Below are positions 55,039 through 61,849 of a DNA stretch of 64,000 nucleotides, piece by piece (the first letter of the stretch is position 1; every line of letters begins with the position of its first letter). The notes under the pieces were generated by a model. That model was not told the DNA's origin and ran no database searches. It saw nothing but the letters and a program-made list of their open reading frames with translations. Location: positions 125,866 through 189,865 of IMG/VR virus record IMGVR_UViG_3300046092_000062. One strand, 5' to 3'. The DNA comes from a virus. Made by a program: the position numbers and the translations under genes.

Positions 55039-55380
55039 TATTGCTGTATGAAGCAAAGAGAAAAGTGTTCTGGACGCGGGTTCGACTCCCGCCAGGTCCA
55101 CCATTAAGCATACTACCCGACTGTAAAATTCAGTAAGCATTTAGGGAAGATCCACAGTAGTATGTTTAATAATGGGCCTGCCATGGTTTCGACAGGGCAA
55201 CAAGTAAACAAGTGGACAGCTCGGCAATGTGAAAGCCGTTAGGGTTGGGGATTCCCGGCCGTAGAAGCAAAAAACGTAAATGCAAACGACGAACAGTTTC
55301 TAATGGTAGCCTGATAAAGGCTTCCGGGGCAGCTATGCCTTGCAACAGGAAATAGTAATAGGGGCTTCGGCCCCTATTTT
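55039..55380 (+). ncRNA. ssrA: Circularly permuted (two-piece) tmRNA
   Basis: The tRNA-like acceptor half comes first: T-arm GCGGG-TTCGACT-CCCGC (55076-55092), then CAGGTCC-A-CCA (55093-55103). After an intervening segment the other half begins with GGGCCTG (55174-55180). GGGCCTG pairs with CAGGTCC in all seven positions, with a G-T wobble at pair 3, the alanine identity signal G3-U70. The intervening segment has near-complementary ends (AAGCATACTAC/GTAGTATGTTT) that would hold the precursor together for trimming. The tag frame starts at GCA 55282 and encodes ANDEQFLMVA before TGA TAA (55312-55317). A nine-base-pair TTCG-loop terminator ends the gene. tmRNA rescues stalled ribosomes and tags the peptide for ClpXP. 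Confidence 0.95.
55357..55380 (+). terminator. Intrinsic terminator of tmRNA
   Basis: Nine-base-pair stem AATAGGGGC/GCCCCTATT with a TTCG tetraloop, then T residues. Confidence 0.9.
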
Positions 55381-55400
55381 CTAATTACATACTCTATTCA

Positions 55401-56369
55401 ATGAAAAAATTCTTTTGTCCTGCACCGTGGCGATCTTTGTTCTACCATGTTGATCAATCGGCTGTGTGCTGCATTAGTTCTAAGAAGTTTAGCATGAGTC
55501 CAATAGAGTTTAGAAATAGCGACTACCTTAAAGATTTAAAAACTAAATTTTTAAATAACGAGTTCGACGAAACTTGCAGTGGATGCAAGTCTCTAGAAGA
55601 CGCAGGGCTGCAAAGTATAAGACAGCACCTACTCGCACTATACAGTGAGACCACAGTTGACCAACTCGATTATATGGAGCTGCGAGCAAGCAATCTTTGT
55701 AATTTTCAGTGCAAGATGTGCAATAGTGAAAACAGCTCTCTTATCAGTGGCTCAGTTAATACCGTCTTAGATTCTGACTGGGACGAAATACTTACTATGT
55801 CAGAGAATCTAAAGTTCCTTACATTAACTGGCGGCGAGCCAATGATAATTAAGCACTACTACCAGTTACTGGATCACTTGATAGCTAAAGACAAAACAGA
55901 CATTAACTTGCGAGTCTACACCAATGCAAGTGTGTATAATCACATATTCGTTGAGAAGCTGCTGAAATTTAATACAACATTAAACCTCAGTGTTGACGGA
56001 GTAGGAAGAACAGCAGAACTACAACGCACAGGCACAGTCTGGTCTACAGTACAAGATAACATTACCAAGTTTGTGGCTTTACCGATTCAGATAAAATTTC
56101 ATACCACTCTCACAAACATCTCGATCGTTGACATACACTCGTTGGCCAAGTACTTTGTCGAGATAGTTGAAAATAATCCCCACTGCACCTTTGTTGCACA
56201 TACTGCCAACAGTCCCAAATACCTATCCATTTACAATCTAGCGCCTGCATTGTTTAACACCGCATTACGTAGCATCGAATCTGCACTAGGCATTCTAGTG
56301 CATCCACAATTTGCACAACTCAGAGAGCAGTTGGTTGCACATCAATCACTAATCAAAAGCAAACAATAA
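55401..56369 (+). CDS. Radical SAM protein, twitch type
   Basis: 322 residues. The radical-SAM cluster motif CxxxCxxC is in NLCNFQCKMCNSEN near residue 100, and TLTGGEPMI carries the GGE motif that holds SAM. N-terminal cysteines (FCPAPW, AVCCIS, CSGCKSL) may hold extra Fe-S clusters. Such twitch-domain proteins occur in T4-like cyanophages; the reaction is unknown. It lies between the tmRNA terminator and ahpC. Confidence 0.88.
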   Translation: MKKFFCPAPWRSLFYHVDQSAVCCISSKKFSMSPIEFRNSDYLKDLKTKFLNNEFDETCSGCKSLEDAGLQSIRQHLLALYSETTVDQLDYMELRASNLCNFQCKMCNSENSSLISGSVNTVLDSDWDEILTMSENLKFLTLTGGEPMIIKHYYQLLDHLIAKDKTDINLRVYTNASVYNHIFVEKLLKFNTTLNLSVDGVGRTAELQRTGTVWSTVQDNITKFVALPIQIKFHTTLTNISIVDIHSLAKYFVEIVENNPHCTFVAHTANSPKYLSIYNLAPALFNTALRSIESALGILVHPQFAQLREQLVAHQSLIKSKQ

Positions 56370-56505
56370 CTTGAATATGCCGTCGGCCTTAGGCCTATTG
56401 TCGACATAGGAAAAGTTAATGGAAAATCGTAGATTTATAGAGTAAATAAATGTACAATAGATACACGAACATACAGTTCTTAACATTTTAACAAAGGAAA
56501 TCAAA

Positions 56506-57045
56506 ATGAAAACAATCGGTGATAAACTAACCCCATTCGCAGTAACAGGTGTTAAGCCAGGGCAACCAGCTGACCCATACTTCACAATTACAGACCAAAG
56601 CTTCGAAGGCAAGTGGAAAGTAATCGTGTTCTATCCAAAAGACTTTACATTCGTATGTCCAACAGAAATCGTAGCATACGATAAGTTGACAGGTGACTTT
56701 GCTGACCGTGATGCAATCTTGCTAACAGGTTCGACAGACAACGAGTTCTGTAAGACAGCATGGCAAATGGCACACGCTGACTTGAAGAAAATCACTCACA
56801 CTCAGTTTGCTGATACACAACGTGGTGAGTTGAGCTTGGTTGAGCAGTTGGGTGTATTCTACGCTCCAGCAGGTGCTGCACTTCGTGCAACATTCATCGT
56901 TGACCCAGAAAACGTTATCCAACACGTTACCGTCAACAACTTGGACGTGGGCCGTAGCCCAGAAGAAACCCTGCGTATTCTTGACGCATTGCAAACTGGC
57001 GAACTTTGCGCTTGCAACCGTACCATCGGTGGCGAAACACTTTAA
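56506..57045 (+). CDS. ahpC: Peroxiredoxin AhpC (2-Cys)
   Basis: 179 residues. Peroxidatic Cys is in FTFVCPTEI (~ residue 45) and the resolving Cys in GELCACNRTIGG near the C terminus, so it is a typical 2-Cys enzyme. It reduces peroxides, and is re-reduced in this phage presumably by AhpD encoded 14 bases downstream. AAAGGAAA precedes the ATG. Region upstream (56370-56505) has no gene; it contains a GGCC-TTA-GGCC palindrome but no convincing promoter. Confidence 0.95.
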   Translation: MKTIGDKLTPFAVTGVKPGQPADPYFTITDQSFEGKWKVIVFYPKDFTFVCPTEIVAYDKLTGDFADRDAILLTGSTDNEFCKTAWQMAHADLKKITHTQFADTQRGELSLVEQLGVFYAPAGAALRATFIVDPENVIQHVTVNNLDVGRSPEETLRILDALQTGELCACNRTIGGETL

Positions 57046-57059
57046 TTAAGGAGACTGGC

Positions 57060-57566
57060 ATGGCTTTTATCGATACAGTAAAAGGTGCGTTACCCGAGTA
57101 CGCAAAAGACACCAAACTTAATTTGGAAGCAGTCCTTGTCCGTAGTACACTAGATGCTGATGTTGCAATGGGCTGTGCAGTAGCCGCACTTGCTGCAACT
57201 GGCAATGGTAAAGTACTGAGCATCTTGTTAGCAGACAGTCCAGTACACGCAGAGTCAGCAATGACGGCTGCATCAATTATGGCACAAAACAACACGTGGT
57301 ATCCATTTGTTGAAATGGCAGACGATCCTAATCTAAAGGGATTGCCAGCTCAGTTGCGTATGAACGCCATTGCAAGTCACGGTGGTACTACCAAAGCTAA
57401 TTTTGAAGCGTTTAGTCTTGCAGCCAGCATTGTTGGTAAATGTCACTTCTGTGTTAAGGCGCATTACGAGACATTGAAGGCAGAAGGCTACACAGTAGAG
57501 AACTTACGAGACATTGGGCGTATTGCAAGTGTCATGAATGCTGTAGCCAAAGTGCTAAACAGTTAA
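57060..57566 (+). CDS. ahpD: Alkylhydroperoxidase AhpD
   Basis: 168 residues. The AhpD active site is visible: GKCHFCVKAHYETL with CxxC and the trailing His, and upstream acidic residues for proton relay. In mycobacteria AhpD passes electrons from lipoamide to AhpC, so this pair would be a self-contained peroxide-detoxifying unit. The start at 57060 has AAGGAG upstream; a longer frame from 57006 overlaps ahpC. Terminator follows. Confidence 0.94.
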   Translation: MAFIDTVKGALPEYAKDTKLNLEAVLVRSTLDADVAMGCAVAALAATGNGKVLSILLADSPVHAESAMTAASIMAQNNTWYPFVEMADDPNLKGLPAQLRMNAIASHGGTTKANFEAFSLAASIVGKCHFCVKAHYETLKAEGYTVENLRDIGRIASVMNAVAKVLNS

Positions 57567-57572
57567 TCGGAT

Positions 57573-57598
57573 ACCCGCTTCGGCGGGTTTTCTTTTGG
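57573..57598 (+). terminator. Intrinsic terminator of ahpCD
   Basis: Stem ACCCGC/GCGGGT with TTCG loop, then TTTCTTTT. Same stem sequence as the terminators at 14873 and 52170. Confidence 0.88.
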
Positions 57599-57627
57599 TT
57601 GCATTTTAATGACTCTGGTGTTATACT
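57599..57627 (+). promoter_or_regulatory. Promoter for 57665 gene
   Basis: TTGCAT (57599-57604), 17-base spacer with TTTAATGAC, TGT-TATACT (57622-57627). Leader with AAAGGAG before ATG 57665. Confidence 0.75.
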
Positions 57628-57664
57628 AAAACTGTAGAAAGTAGTTAACCCAAAGGAGCAGAAA

Positions 57665-57856
57665 ATGGCAGAAGTTAAACTAAATGGTCCCTTGTACAAA
57701 GTCACAATGACTGAATATGAGCGTGGTTATGGCCAGCGCCCAATGGGAGAAAAGTTGTTTGATAACGAGCAAGAAGCCAAGGATTTTGTTGCAGCATACA
57801 ACAAAGATCCCGGCGATCCCGACTGCTACTACCGCGCAGACTACAGAAAGGTTTGA
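57665..57856 (+). CDS. Small hypothetical protein
   Basis: 63 residues, mixed and aromatic (GPLYKVTMTEYERGYGQRP, DCYYRADYRKV). Function unknown. The TGA stop lies inside the next -35 (TTGACA). Confidence 0.65.
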   Translation: MAEVKLNGPLYKVTMTEYERGYGQRPMGEKLFDNEQEAKDFVAAYNKDPGDPDCYYRADYRKV

Positions 57857-57881
57857 CAAATAATGGTTTTGGTTGTATAAT
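57853..57881 (+). promoter_or_regulatory. Early promoter, leaderless type
   Basis: TTGACA (57853-57858), 17-base spacer with TAATGGTTTTGGTTG, TATAAT (57876-57881), then six bases to the ATG at 57888. Confidence 0.88.
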
Positions 57882-57887
57882 ACATAT

Positions 57888-58058
57888 ATGAACAAAACAA
57901 AACGCTTTTATTTCGGTAACGAATGGTTTCTTCCACCCTTCCGCGTACACGGATATTGGGTGGAAGATGCTACCGGAAAGAACGTAGCAGAAGCAGCAAG
58001 CCCTGCACTTGCCAAAGCATTAGCAGAATTGCTAACTAAAATGTCTGTAACTGCTTGA
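57888..58058 (+). CDS. Small hypothetical protein
   Basis: 56 residues: aromatic basic start (KTKRFYFGNEWFLPPFRVHG) and an alanine-rich helix at the end. Starts at the predicted +1. The TGA stop is in the next -35. Function unknown. Confidence 0.65.
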   Translation: MNKTKRFYFGNEWFLPPFRVHGYWVEDATGKNVAEAASPALAKALAELLTKMSVTA

Positions 58059-58083
58059 CAATAAAAGAATCAGGTGTTATAAT
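58055..58083 (+). promoter_or_regulatory. Promoter of the NMNAT-Nudix unit
   Basis: TTGACA (58055-58060), 17-base spacer, TGT-TATAAT (58078-58083). Drives a leader with a hairpin at 58101 and the genes at 58150 and 58619. Confidence 0.88.
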
Positions 58084-58100
58084 AAACACATAAATAAAAA

Positions 58101-58123
58101 TACAGAGAGATAGACTTTCTGTA
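58101..58123 (+). promoter_or_regulatory. Leader hairpin with GAG-ATAGA-CT apex, copy 1
   Basis: Nine-base-pair stem TACAGAGAG/CTTTCTGTA (one G-T pair) capped by the loop ATAGA. The apical part GAG-ATAGA-CT is identical to that of a hairpin in the leader of the NAMPT gene at 60150, although the lower stems differ in sequence but both pair. Candidate shared regulatory RNA element. Confidence 0.7.
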
Positions 58124-58149
58124 CTCAACATTATACAAAGGATTTTTGT

Positions 58150-58617
58150 ATGTCAGTAGATTTCACATCACCCGAGATGATTGCAGCAGTATGCGAGGCA
58201 CTGCCCTTAGCAAACCGCCCAGCAGTTGAAGCAATCGTAAAAGCATTAACTGAAAAGCTCAATGTAGCAACCCCCAAACAACGAACTGTCTACGCAGTGT
58301 GGACCAACACAGACTTGACTGAAGGTCGTGGTCGTGAGTATGTTCAATACCTTTGCGAGAAACGTGCAACAGCACTTCGCAAAGCCAAGAAGAACTATGT
58401 TATGGGCACCGATAGCCGCGTAACAGAAGAAAAACTGTTTAACGCAGGCAGTGGCTGGTATGGTCCAGTTAACGTGCTTGACCCAAGTCAAGAAGACTTA
58501 CGAGTTGAGCAACAACTTGAAGCTGAACAGAAAGCAAAGTCTGCCAAAGAAGCAGCTATTGCTAAAGCAAAAGAATTGGGCTTAACCGAAGCCGACATCA
58601 AAGCATTGCGAGGTTAA
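58150..58617 (+). CDS. Hypothetical protein upstream of NMNAT-Nudix
   Basis: 155 residues, helical, with an alanine/glutamine/glutamate-rich coiled-coil tail (EQQLEAEQKAKSAKEAAIAK). Leader hairpin and an AAAGG site precede it. Located one base upstream of the NAD biosynthesis gene, so the same transcript carries both; function unknown. Confidence 0.7.
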   Translation: MSVDFTSPEMIAAVCEALPLANRPAVEAIVKALTEKLNVATPKQRTVYAVWTNTDLTEGRGREYVQYLCEKRATALRKAKKNYVMGTDSRVTEEKLFNAGSGWYGPVNVLDPSQEDLRVEQQLEAEQKAKSAKEAAIAKAKELGLTEADIKALRG

Positions 58618-58618
58618 T

Positions 58619-59635
58619 ATGAAAAAATACAATACACTGGTCTTGATTGGTCGCTTTCAACCCTTCCACAATGCTCACTTGGAAATTATCAAACGCAGCA
58701 CTGCACTCTGCGACAAGCTGATTGTGATTACAGGTAGCGCAGCTCAACCCCGTACTTACAAGAACCCCTTCACTAGTGCCGAACGAGCACAAATGATTAA
58801 AGCCGCAACTGGCGGACTTGCATTGCAAATTGTCATTGAAGAAAACATTGACACCATGTACAACGACCAAGCCTGGGCAGTTCGTGTTCAAGGTATTGTG
58901 CAACGCAATACAAAAGCTGGTGAGAAAATTGCTATCATTGGACACAAGAAAGACGACAGCAGCTTTTATCTCGATATGTTCCCACAGTGGGGCTACGAGA
59001 ACGTAGAAGAAATTGCACCACTCAGTGCAGTTAACATTCGCGATTTGTACTTCAAGCGTGATTGCAACATGGAATTCATCCGTGGTGTAGTGCCCCGTAC
59101 TACTTTTGATTTCTTGACACAATTCAAAGAAACACCAGAGTACGAACAAATCATTCGTGAACGTGAGTTCTTGATTGAACACGCCAAGCAATATGCTGGT
59201 CTCAAATATCCTCCAATCTTTAGCACAGCTGATGCCGCAGTGATTTGTTCGGGCCATGTGCTTATGATCAAACGCCGTGCTGAACCTGGACGTGGCTTGT
59301 GGGCACTGCCCGGCGGTTACGTTAACGCCAGCACTGACAAGACTGTACTGGATGCAGCTATTCGCGAACTCCGCGAAGAAACTGGTATCAAAGTACCCGA
59401 GCCAGTGTTGCGTGGCAGCATTACAGGCAACCGAGTGTTTGATGCAGTGGATCGCAGTCCACGTGGTCGTATCATCACCCACGCCTTTAAAATTGAATTG
59501 CCTGATGGTGCATTGCCTAAAGTAAAAGGCAGCGACGATGCTGAAAAAGCACGTTGGGTTCCTATTGCAGAAGTGCGCAGCGATGAGTGTTTCGAAGATC
59601 ACTACGATATGGTCCAGTGGGCTGTGGGTGTTTAA
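58619..59635 (+). CDS. nadM: Bifunctional NMN adenylyltransferase/Nudix hydrolase (NadM-Nudix)
   Basis: 338 residues. The N-terminal ~190 residues form the adenylyltransferase with GRFQPFHNAH (HxGH-type) and VNIRDLYF near the C-terminal end of that domain. It would make NAD+ from NMN and ATP. The C-terminal half is a Nudix domain with the box ending RELREETGI. The Nudix box Glu expected seven residues before RE is a Lys in GYVNASTDK, so Nudix activity may be changed. Together with NAMPT at 60194 it completes NAD+ synthesis from nicotinamide. Confidence 0.93.
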   Translation: MKKYNTLVLIGRFQPFHNAHLEIIKRSTALCDKLIVITGSAAQPRTYKNPFTSAERAQMIKAATGGLALQIVIEENIDTMYNDQAWAVRVQGIVQRNTKAGEKIAIIGHKKDDSSFYLDMFPQWGYENVEEIAPLSAVNIRDLYFKRDCNMEFIRGVVPRTTFDFLTQFKETPEYEQIIREREFLIEHAKQYAGLKYPPIFSTADAAVICSGHVLMIKRRAEPGRGLWALPGGYVNASTDKTVLDAAIRELREETGIKVPEPVLRGSITGNRVFDAVDRSPRGRIITHAFKIELPDGALPKVKGSDDAEKARWVPIAEVRSDECFEDHYDMVQWAVGV

Positions 59636-59636
59636 T

Positions 59637-59846
59637 ATGCACAAAAGCAATTACCAACCCAAGCGTAGTCAACAACTTTTCCTAGCTGAACAAGTTAGGA
59701 CTCAAGTGTTTAACGACACAATGGATCAGATTGTTGTGCATCATGTGTTGGAAGATACTCCAACCCGATTGTATCTACAAATTGAACGCCGTGCAACAAG
59801 CCCGATGGGCTTTGATAAGATTTACTTTGAAAGAGTGGAGTTGTAA
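59637..59846 (+). CDS. Small hypothetical protein
   Basis: 69 residues, basic and beta-rich at the end (TPTRLYLQIERRATSPMGF). Starts one base after nadM. ATG 59637 is chosen because the longer frame overlaps nadM. Function unknown, cotranscribed with NAD genes. Confidence 0.65.
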   Translation: MHKSNYQPKRSQQLFLAEQVRTQVFNDTMDQIVVHHVLEDTPTRLYLQIERRATSPMGFDKIYFERVEL

Positions 59847-60107
59847 ATGGTTACACTACCTGTAGATTTTGTGGCAACACGCTTTCCGGGTTACTTCTGG
59901 AACGTGGCAGAAGAGAAACTGTATTCTGTCAAAGTTACAGGCGAACTTCGCCCAATGGCATTCCATAAAGGTGGATTCTTTTACGGAACCAAGGTTGAAC
60001 CCGGATATCAAATCAGCGTTAATGGCAGGAAGCGTACATACCCAATGTCGTACTTGACTTCGCTCAAAGCAACCACAGCTATCCAAGAAATTGGTGTAGC
60101 GAAATAA
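59847..60107 (+). CDS. Small hypothetical protein
   Basis: 86 residues (FPGYFWNVAEEKLYSVKVTG opening) with a short motif that resembles DNA-binding parts of homing-endonuclease accessory domains (NUMOD4-like); weak. It starts directly after the previous stop. Function unknown. Confidence 0.65.
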   Translation: MVTLPVDFVATRFPGYFWNVAEEKLYSVKVTGELRPMAFHKGGFFYGTKVEPGYQISVNGRKRTYPMSYLTSLKATTAIQEIGVAK

Positions 60108-60110
60108 TAG

Positions 60111-60139
60111 TTGACACAGAAATAGGTCTGCGTTATACT
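60111..60139 (+). promoter_or_regulatory. Promoter of NAMPT gene
   Basis: TTGACA (60111-60116), 17-base spacer, TATACT (60134-60139). Predicted start near 60146, just before a leader hairpin. Confidence 0.85.
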
Positions 60140-60149
60140 GTAAGCAAGT

Positions 60150-60168
60150 CCCAGAGATAGACTCAGGG
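60150..60168 (+). promoter_or_regulatory. Leader hairpin with GAG-ATAGA-CT apex, copy 2
   Basis: Stem CCC-A-GAG/CTC-A-GGG (one A-A mismatch) with loop ATAGA. The apex GAG-ATAGA-CT is the same as in the nadM leader; the lower stem differs (CCC/GGG versus TACA/TGTA) but still pairs. Confidence 0.7.
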
Positions 60169-60193
60169 CAACTTTAAATAAAGGAACTTTATT

Positions 60194-61597
60194 ATGAAAC
60201 TCTCTAAAAACATCATTCTCAACACCGACAGCTACAAAGTGTCAATGGGCCGCCAATACCCAGCTGGCACTACCAATGTATTCAGCTACATTGCAGCACG
60301 TGGTGGTAAATTCACATTCACGCAGTTTGTTGGACTGCAAATGTTCATCAAGGAGTATTTGCTTGAACAAATCACCAAAGAAGACATCGACATTGCAGAA
60401 GAAATCCTCACAGCGCACGGCGAGCCATTTGACCGCAGCATGTGGGACTACATTGTCGAAGCACACAACGGCTACTTGCCAGTGGTCATTAAAGCCGTAC
60501 CAGAAGGCACTGTTGTGCCAGTTGGCAACGCATTAGTCACAATCGAAAACACTGACCCCAAGTGCCACGGTTTAACTACTTGGTTGGAAACTCCATTGCT
60601 TCGCGCAGTGTGGTACCCAACTACAGTCTCAACACAAAGCAAGTACATTAAAAACATCTTGCAAGAATACTTGGAGAAATCAGGTGATCCTGCTTCTATC
60701 GGTTTTAAACTGCACGATTTTGGTGCTCGTGGTGTATCTTCAATGGAGAGTGCTGGTATTGGGGGTGCAGCCCACTTGGTCAACTTCATGGGCACGGACA
60801 CTATTACTGGTGTTCTTTACGCTCGTGAATATTACAATGCTGGTATTGCTGGATTTAGCATTCCTGCAGCCGAACACAGTACTATCACTAGTTGGGGTCG
60901 CGCAGGCGAACTGAACGCTTACAGCAACATGGTTACACAGTTTGGCAAGCCAGGCGGCATTGTTGCAGTTGTGTCTGACAGCTATAACATCTACGAAGCA
61001 TGTAAAATGTGGAGCACTGGTGCGCTGAAACAGCAAGTGATTGATTCAGGTGCCACAGTTGTTATCCGTCCTGACTCAGGTGATCCTGTTGACGTGATGC
61101 CAAAGATGATTGCAATTCTTGCAGAAGGTTTTGGTTACACTACAAACGACAAGGGCTACAAAGTTCTCAACAATGTGCGTATGATCTGGGGTGATGGTAT
61201 TAACCCATTGTCAATCCAAAGCATCTTGCGCACAATGGTTGACGTGGGTGGTTGGAGTGCAGACAACTTTGCGTTTGGTATGGGCGGTGCTTTGTTGCAA
61301 GCAATTGATCGTGATACACAAAAATGGGCTATGAAATGCTCAAGTGCATGTATCGATGGTGAATGGGTTGATGTTTACAAAGACCCAATCACTGACAGCG
61401 GCAAAGCTTCACTCAAAGGTCGTGTCAAGTTGTGGACCAACAGTGGTGGCGAGTTTGCGACAAGTGTGCAAGCCCCTACTGGTTGGAGCGACAAGGGCAT
61501 CGGTGGTTGGGTTGATGCAATGAAAACTGTCTACATGGATGGTGCATTGTTTAACGAAATCACCTTTGAAGAAGTTCGTGCTAACAGCATGAAATAA
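60194..61597 (+). CDS. nadV: Nicotinamide phosphoribosyltransferase (NAMPT)
   Basis: 467 residues, normal NAMPT length. Signature parts are DSYKVSMGRQYPAGTTNVFS at the start, KLHDFGARGVSS, the AEHSTITSWG loop, VSDSYNIY and the phosphate-binding IRPDSGDPVDV. It converts nicotinamide and PRPP to NMN, which the NadM-like enzyme encoded upstream turns into NAD+. The pair bypasses host NAD+ depletion defences such as those that use NADases. It is alone on its transcript after the leader hairpin. Confidence 0.96.
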   Translation: MKLSKNIILNTDSYKVSMGRQYPAGTTNVFSYIAARGGKFTFTQFVGLQMFIKEYLLEQITKEDIDIAEEILTAHGEPFDRSMWDYIVEAHNGYLPVVIKAVPEGTVVPVGNALVTIENTDPKCHGLTTWLETPLLRAVWYPTTVSTQSKYIKNILQEYLEKSGDPASIGFKLHDFGARGVSSMESAGIGGAAHLVNFMGTDTITGVLYAREYYNAGIAGFSIPAAEHSTITSWGRAGELNAYSNMVTQFGKPGGIVAVVSDSYNIYEACKMWSTGALKQQVIDSGATVVIRPDSGDPVDVMPKMIAILAEGFGYTTNDKGYKVLNNVRMIWGDGINPLSIQSILRTMVDVGGWSADNFAFGMGGALLQAIDRDTQKWAMKCSSACIDGEWVDVYKDPITDSGKASLKGRVKLWTNSGGEFATSVQAPTGWSDKGIGGWVDAMKTVYMDGALFNEITFEEVRANSMK

Positions 61598-61612
61598 TGA
61601 GTAACAAGGGCA

Positions 61613-61641
61613 TTGACTAACATCGGTGCTCTTGTTATAAT
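61613..61641 (+). promoter_or_regulatory. Promoter for tRNA, structured RNA and groES
   Basis: TTGACT (61613-61618), 17-base spacer, TGT-TATAAT (61636-61641). Predicted start is 61648, two bases before the tRNA 5' end, so almost no 5' trimming would be needed. Confidence 0.88.
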
Positions 61642-61649
61642 TACAAAAT

Positions 61650-61724
61650 GCGCTAGTAGCTAAATGGTATAGCAGGAGTTTCTAAACCTCTGAATCGCGG
61701 GTTCGATTCCCGCCTAGCGCACCA
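61650..61724 (+). tRNA. tRNA with CTA anticodon, putative amber suppressor (Arg-TCT alternative)
   Basis: Perfect acceptor stem GCGCTAG/CTAGCGC, D-stem GCTA/TAGC, T-stem GCGGG/CCCGC with TTCGATT loop, encoded CCA. By standard numbering, base 26 is A and the anticodon stem is GGAGT/CCTCT with four pairs and a T-C mismatch at 31-39, giving the loop TTCTAAA and anticodon CTA (61682-61684), which reads TAG. The alternative reading, Arg-TCT, needs the loop shifted by one base and leaves at most two good pairs. The acceptor starts GCGC like tRNA-Arg genes, so it may be a mutant Arg tRNA. Mature identity needs testing. Confidence 0.85.
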
Positions 61725-61833
61725 TAGTTAAGTACATTAGCGGTTTGCCTGGGAACCAGTAGAGCGATCTATCCAGGACGGAACAAAGTGGGCAAGTTGG
61801 TTCTTGCTACTCCGGCAGTGTACTTAACTATGG
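61722..61833 (+). ncRNA. Unidentified structured RNA between tRNA and groES
   Basis: A perfect 15-base-pair stem (61722-61736 with 61819-61833) encloses 82 bases. Inside: TTTGCCT/GGGCAAG helix (61744-61750, 61790-61796); TAGA-GCGA-TCTA hairpin with a GNRA loop (61760-61771); GCGG/CCG-GC near the base; and a possible pseudoknot GAACCA/TGGTTC (61753-61758, 61798-61803). The stem begins in the tRNA CCA, so folding and tRNA processing compete. I know no family with this layout. Confidence 0.65.
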
Positions 61834-61849
61834 TTAATAAGGAAATAAC

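Noticed and set aside
55012-55400. A possible ordinary tRNA at 55069-55103
   Set aside because: Only the T-arm and acceptor are present upstream of CCA; the missing acceptor half lies 71 bases downstream, so it is the acceptor end of the permuted tmRNA.
58598-59650. 350-codon open frame on the minus strand
   Set aside because: It is an exact antisense shadow of nadM, rich in Cys, His and Phe with no domain and no ribosome-binding site.
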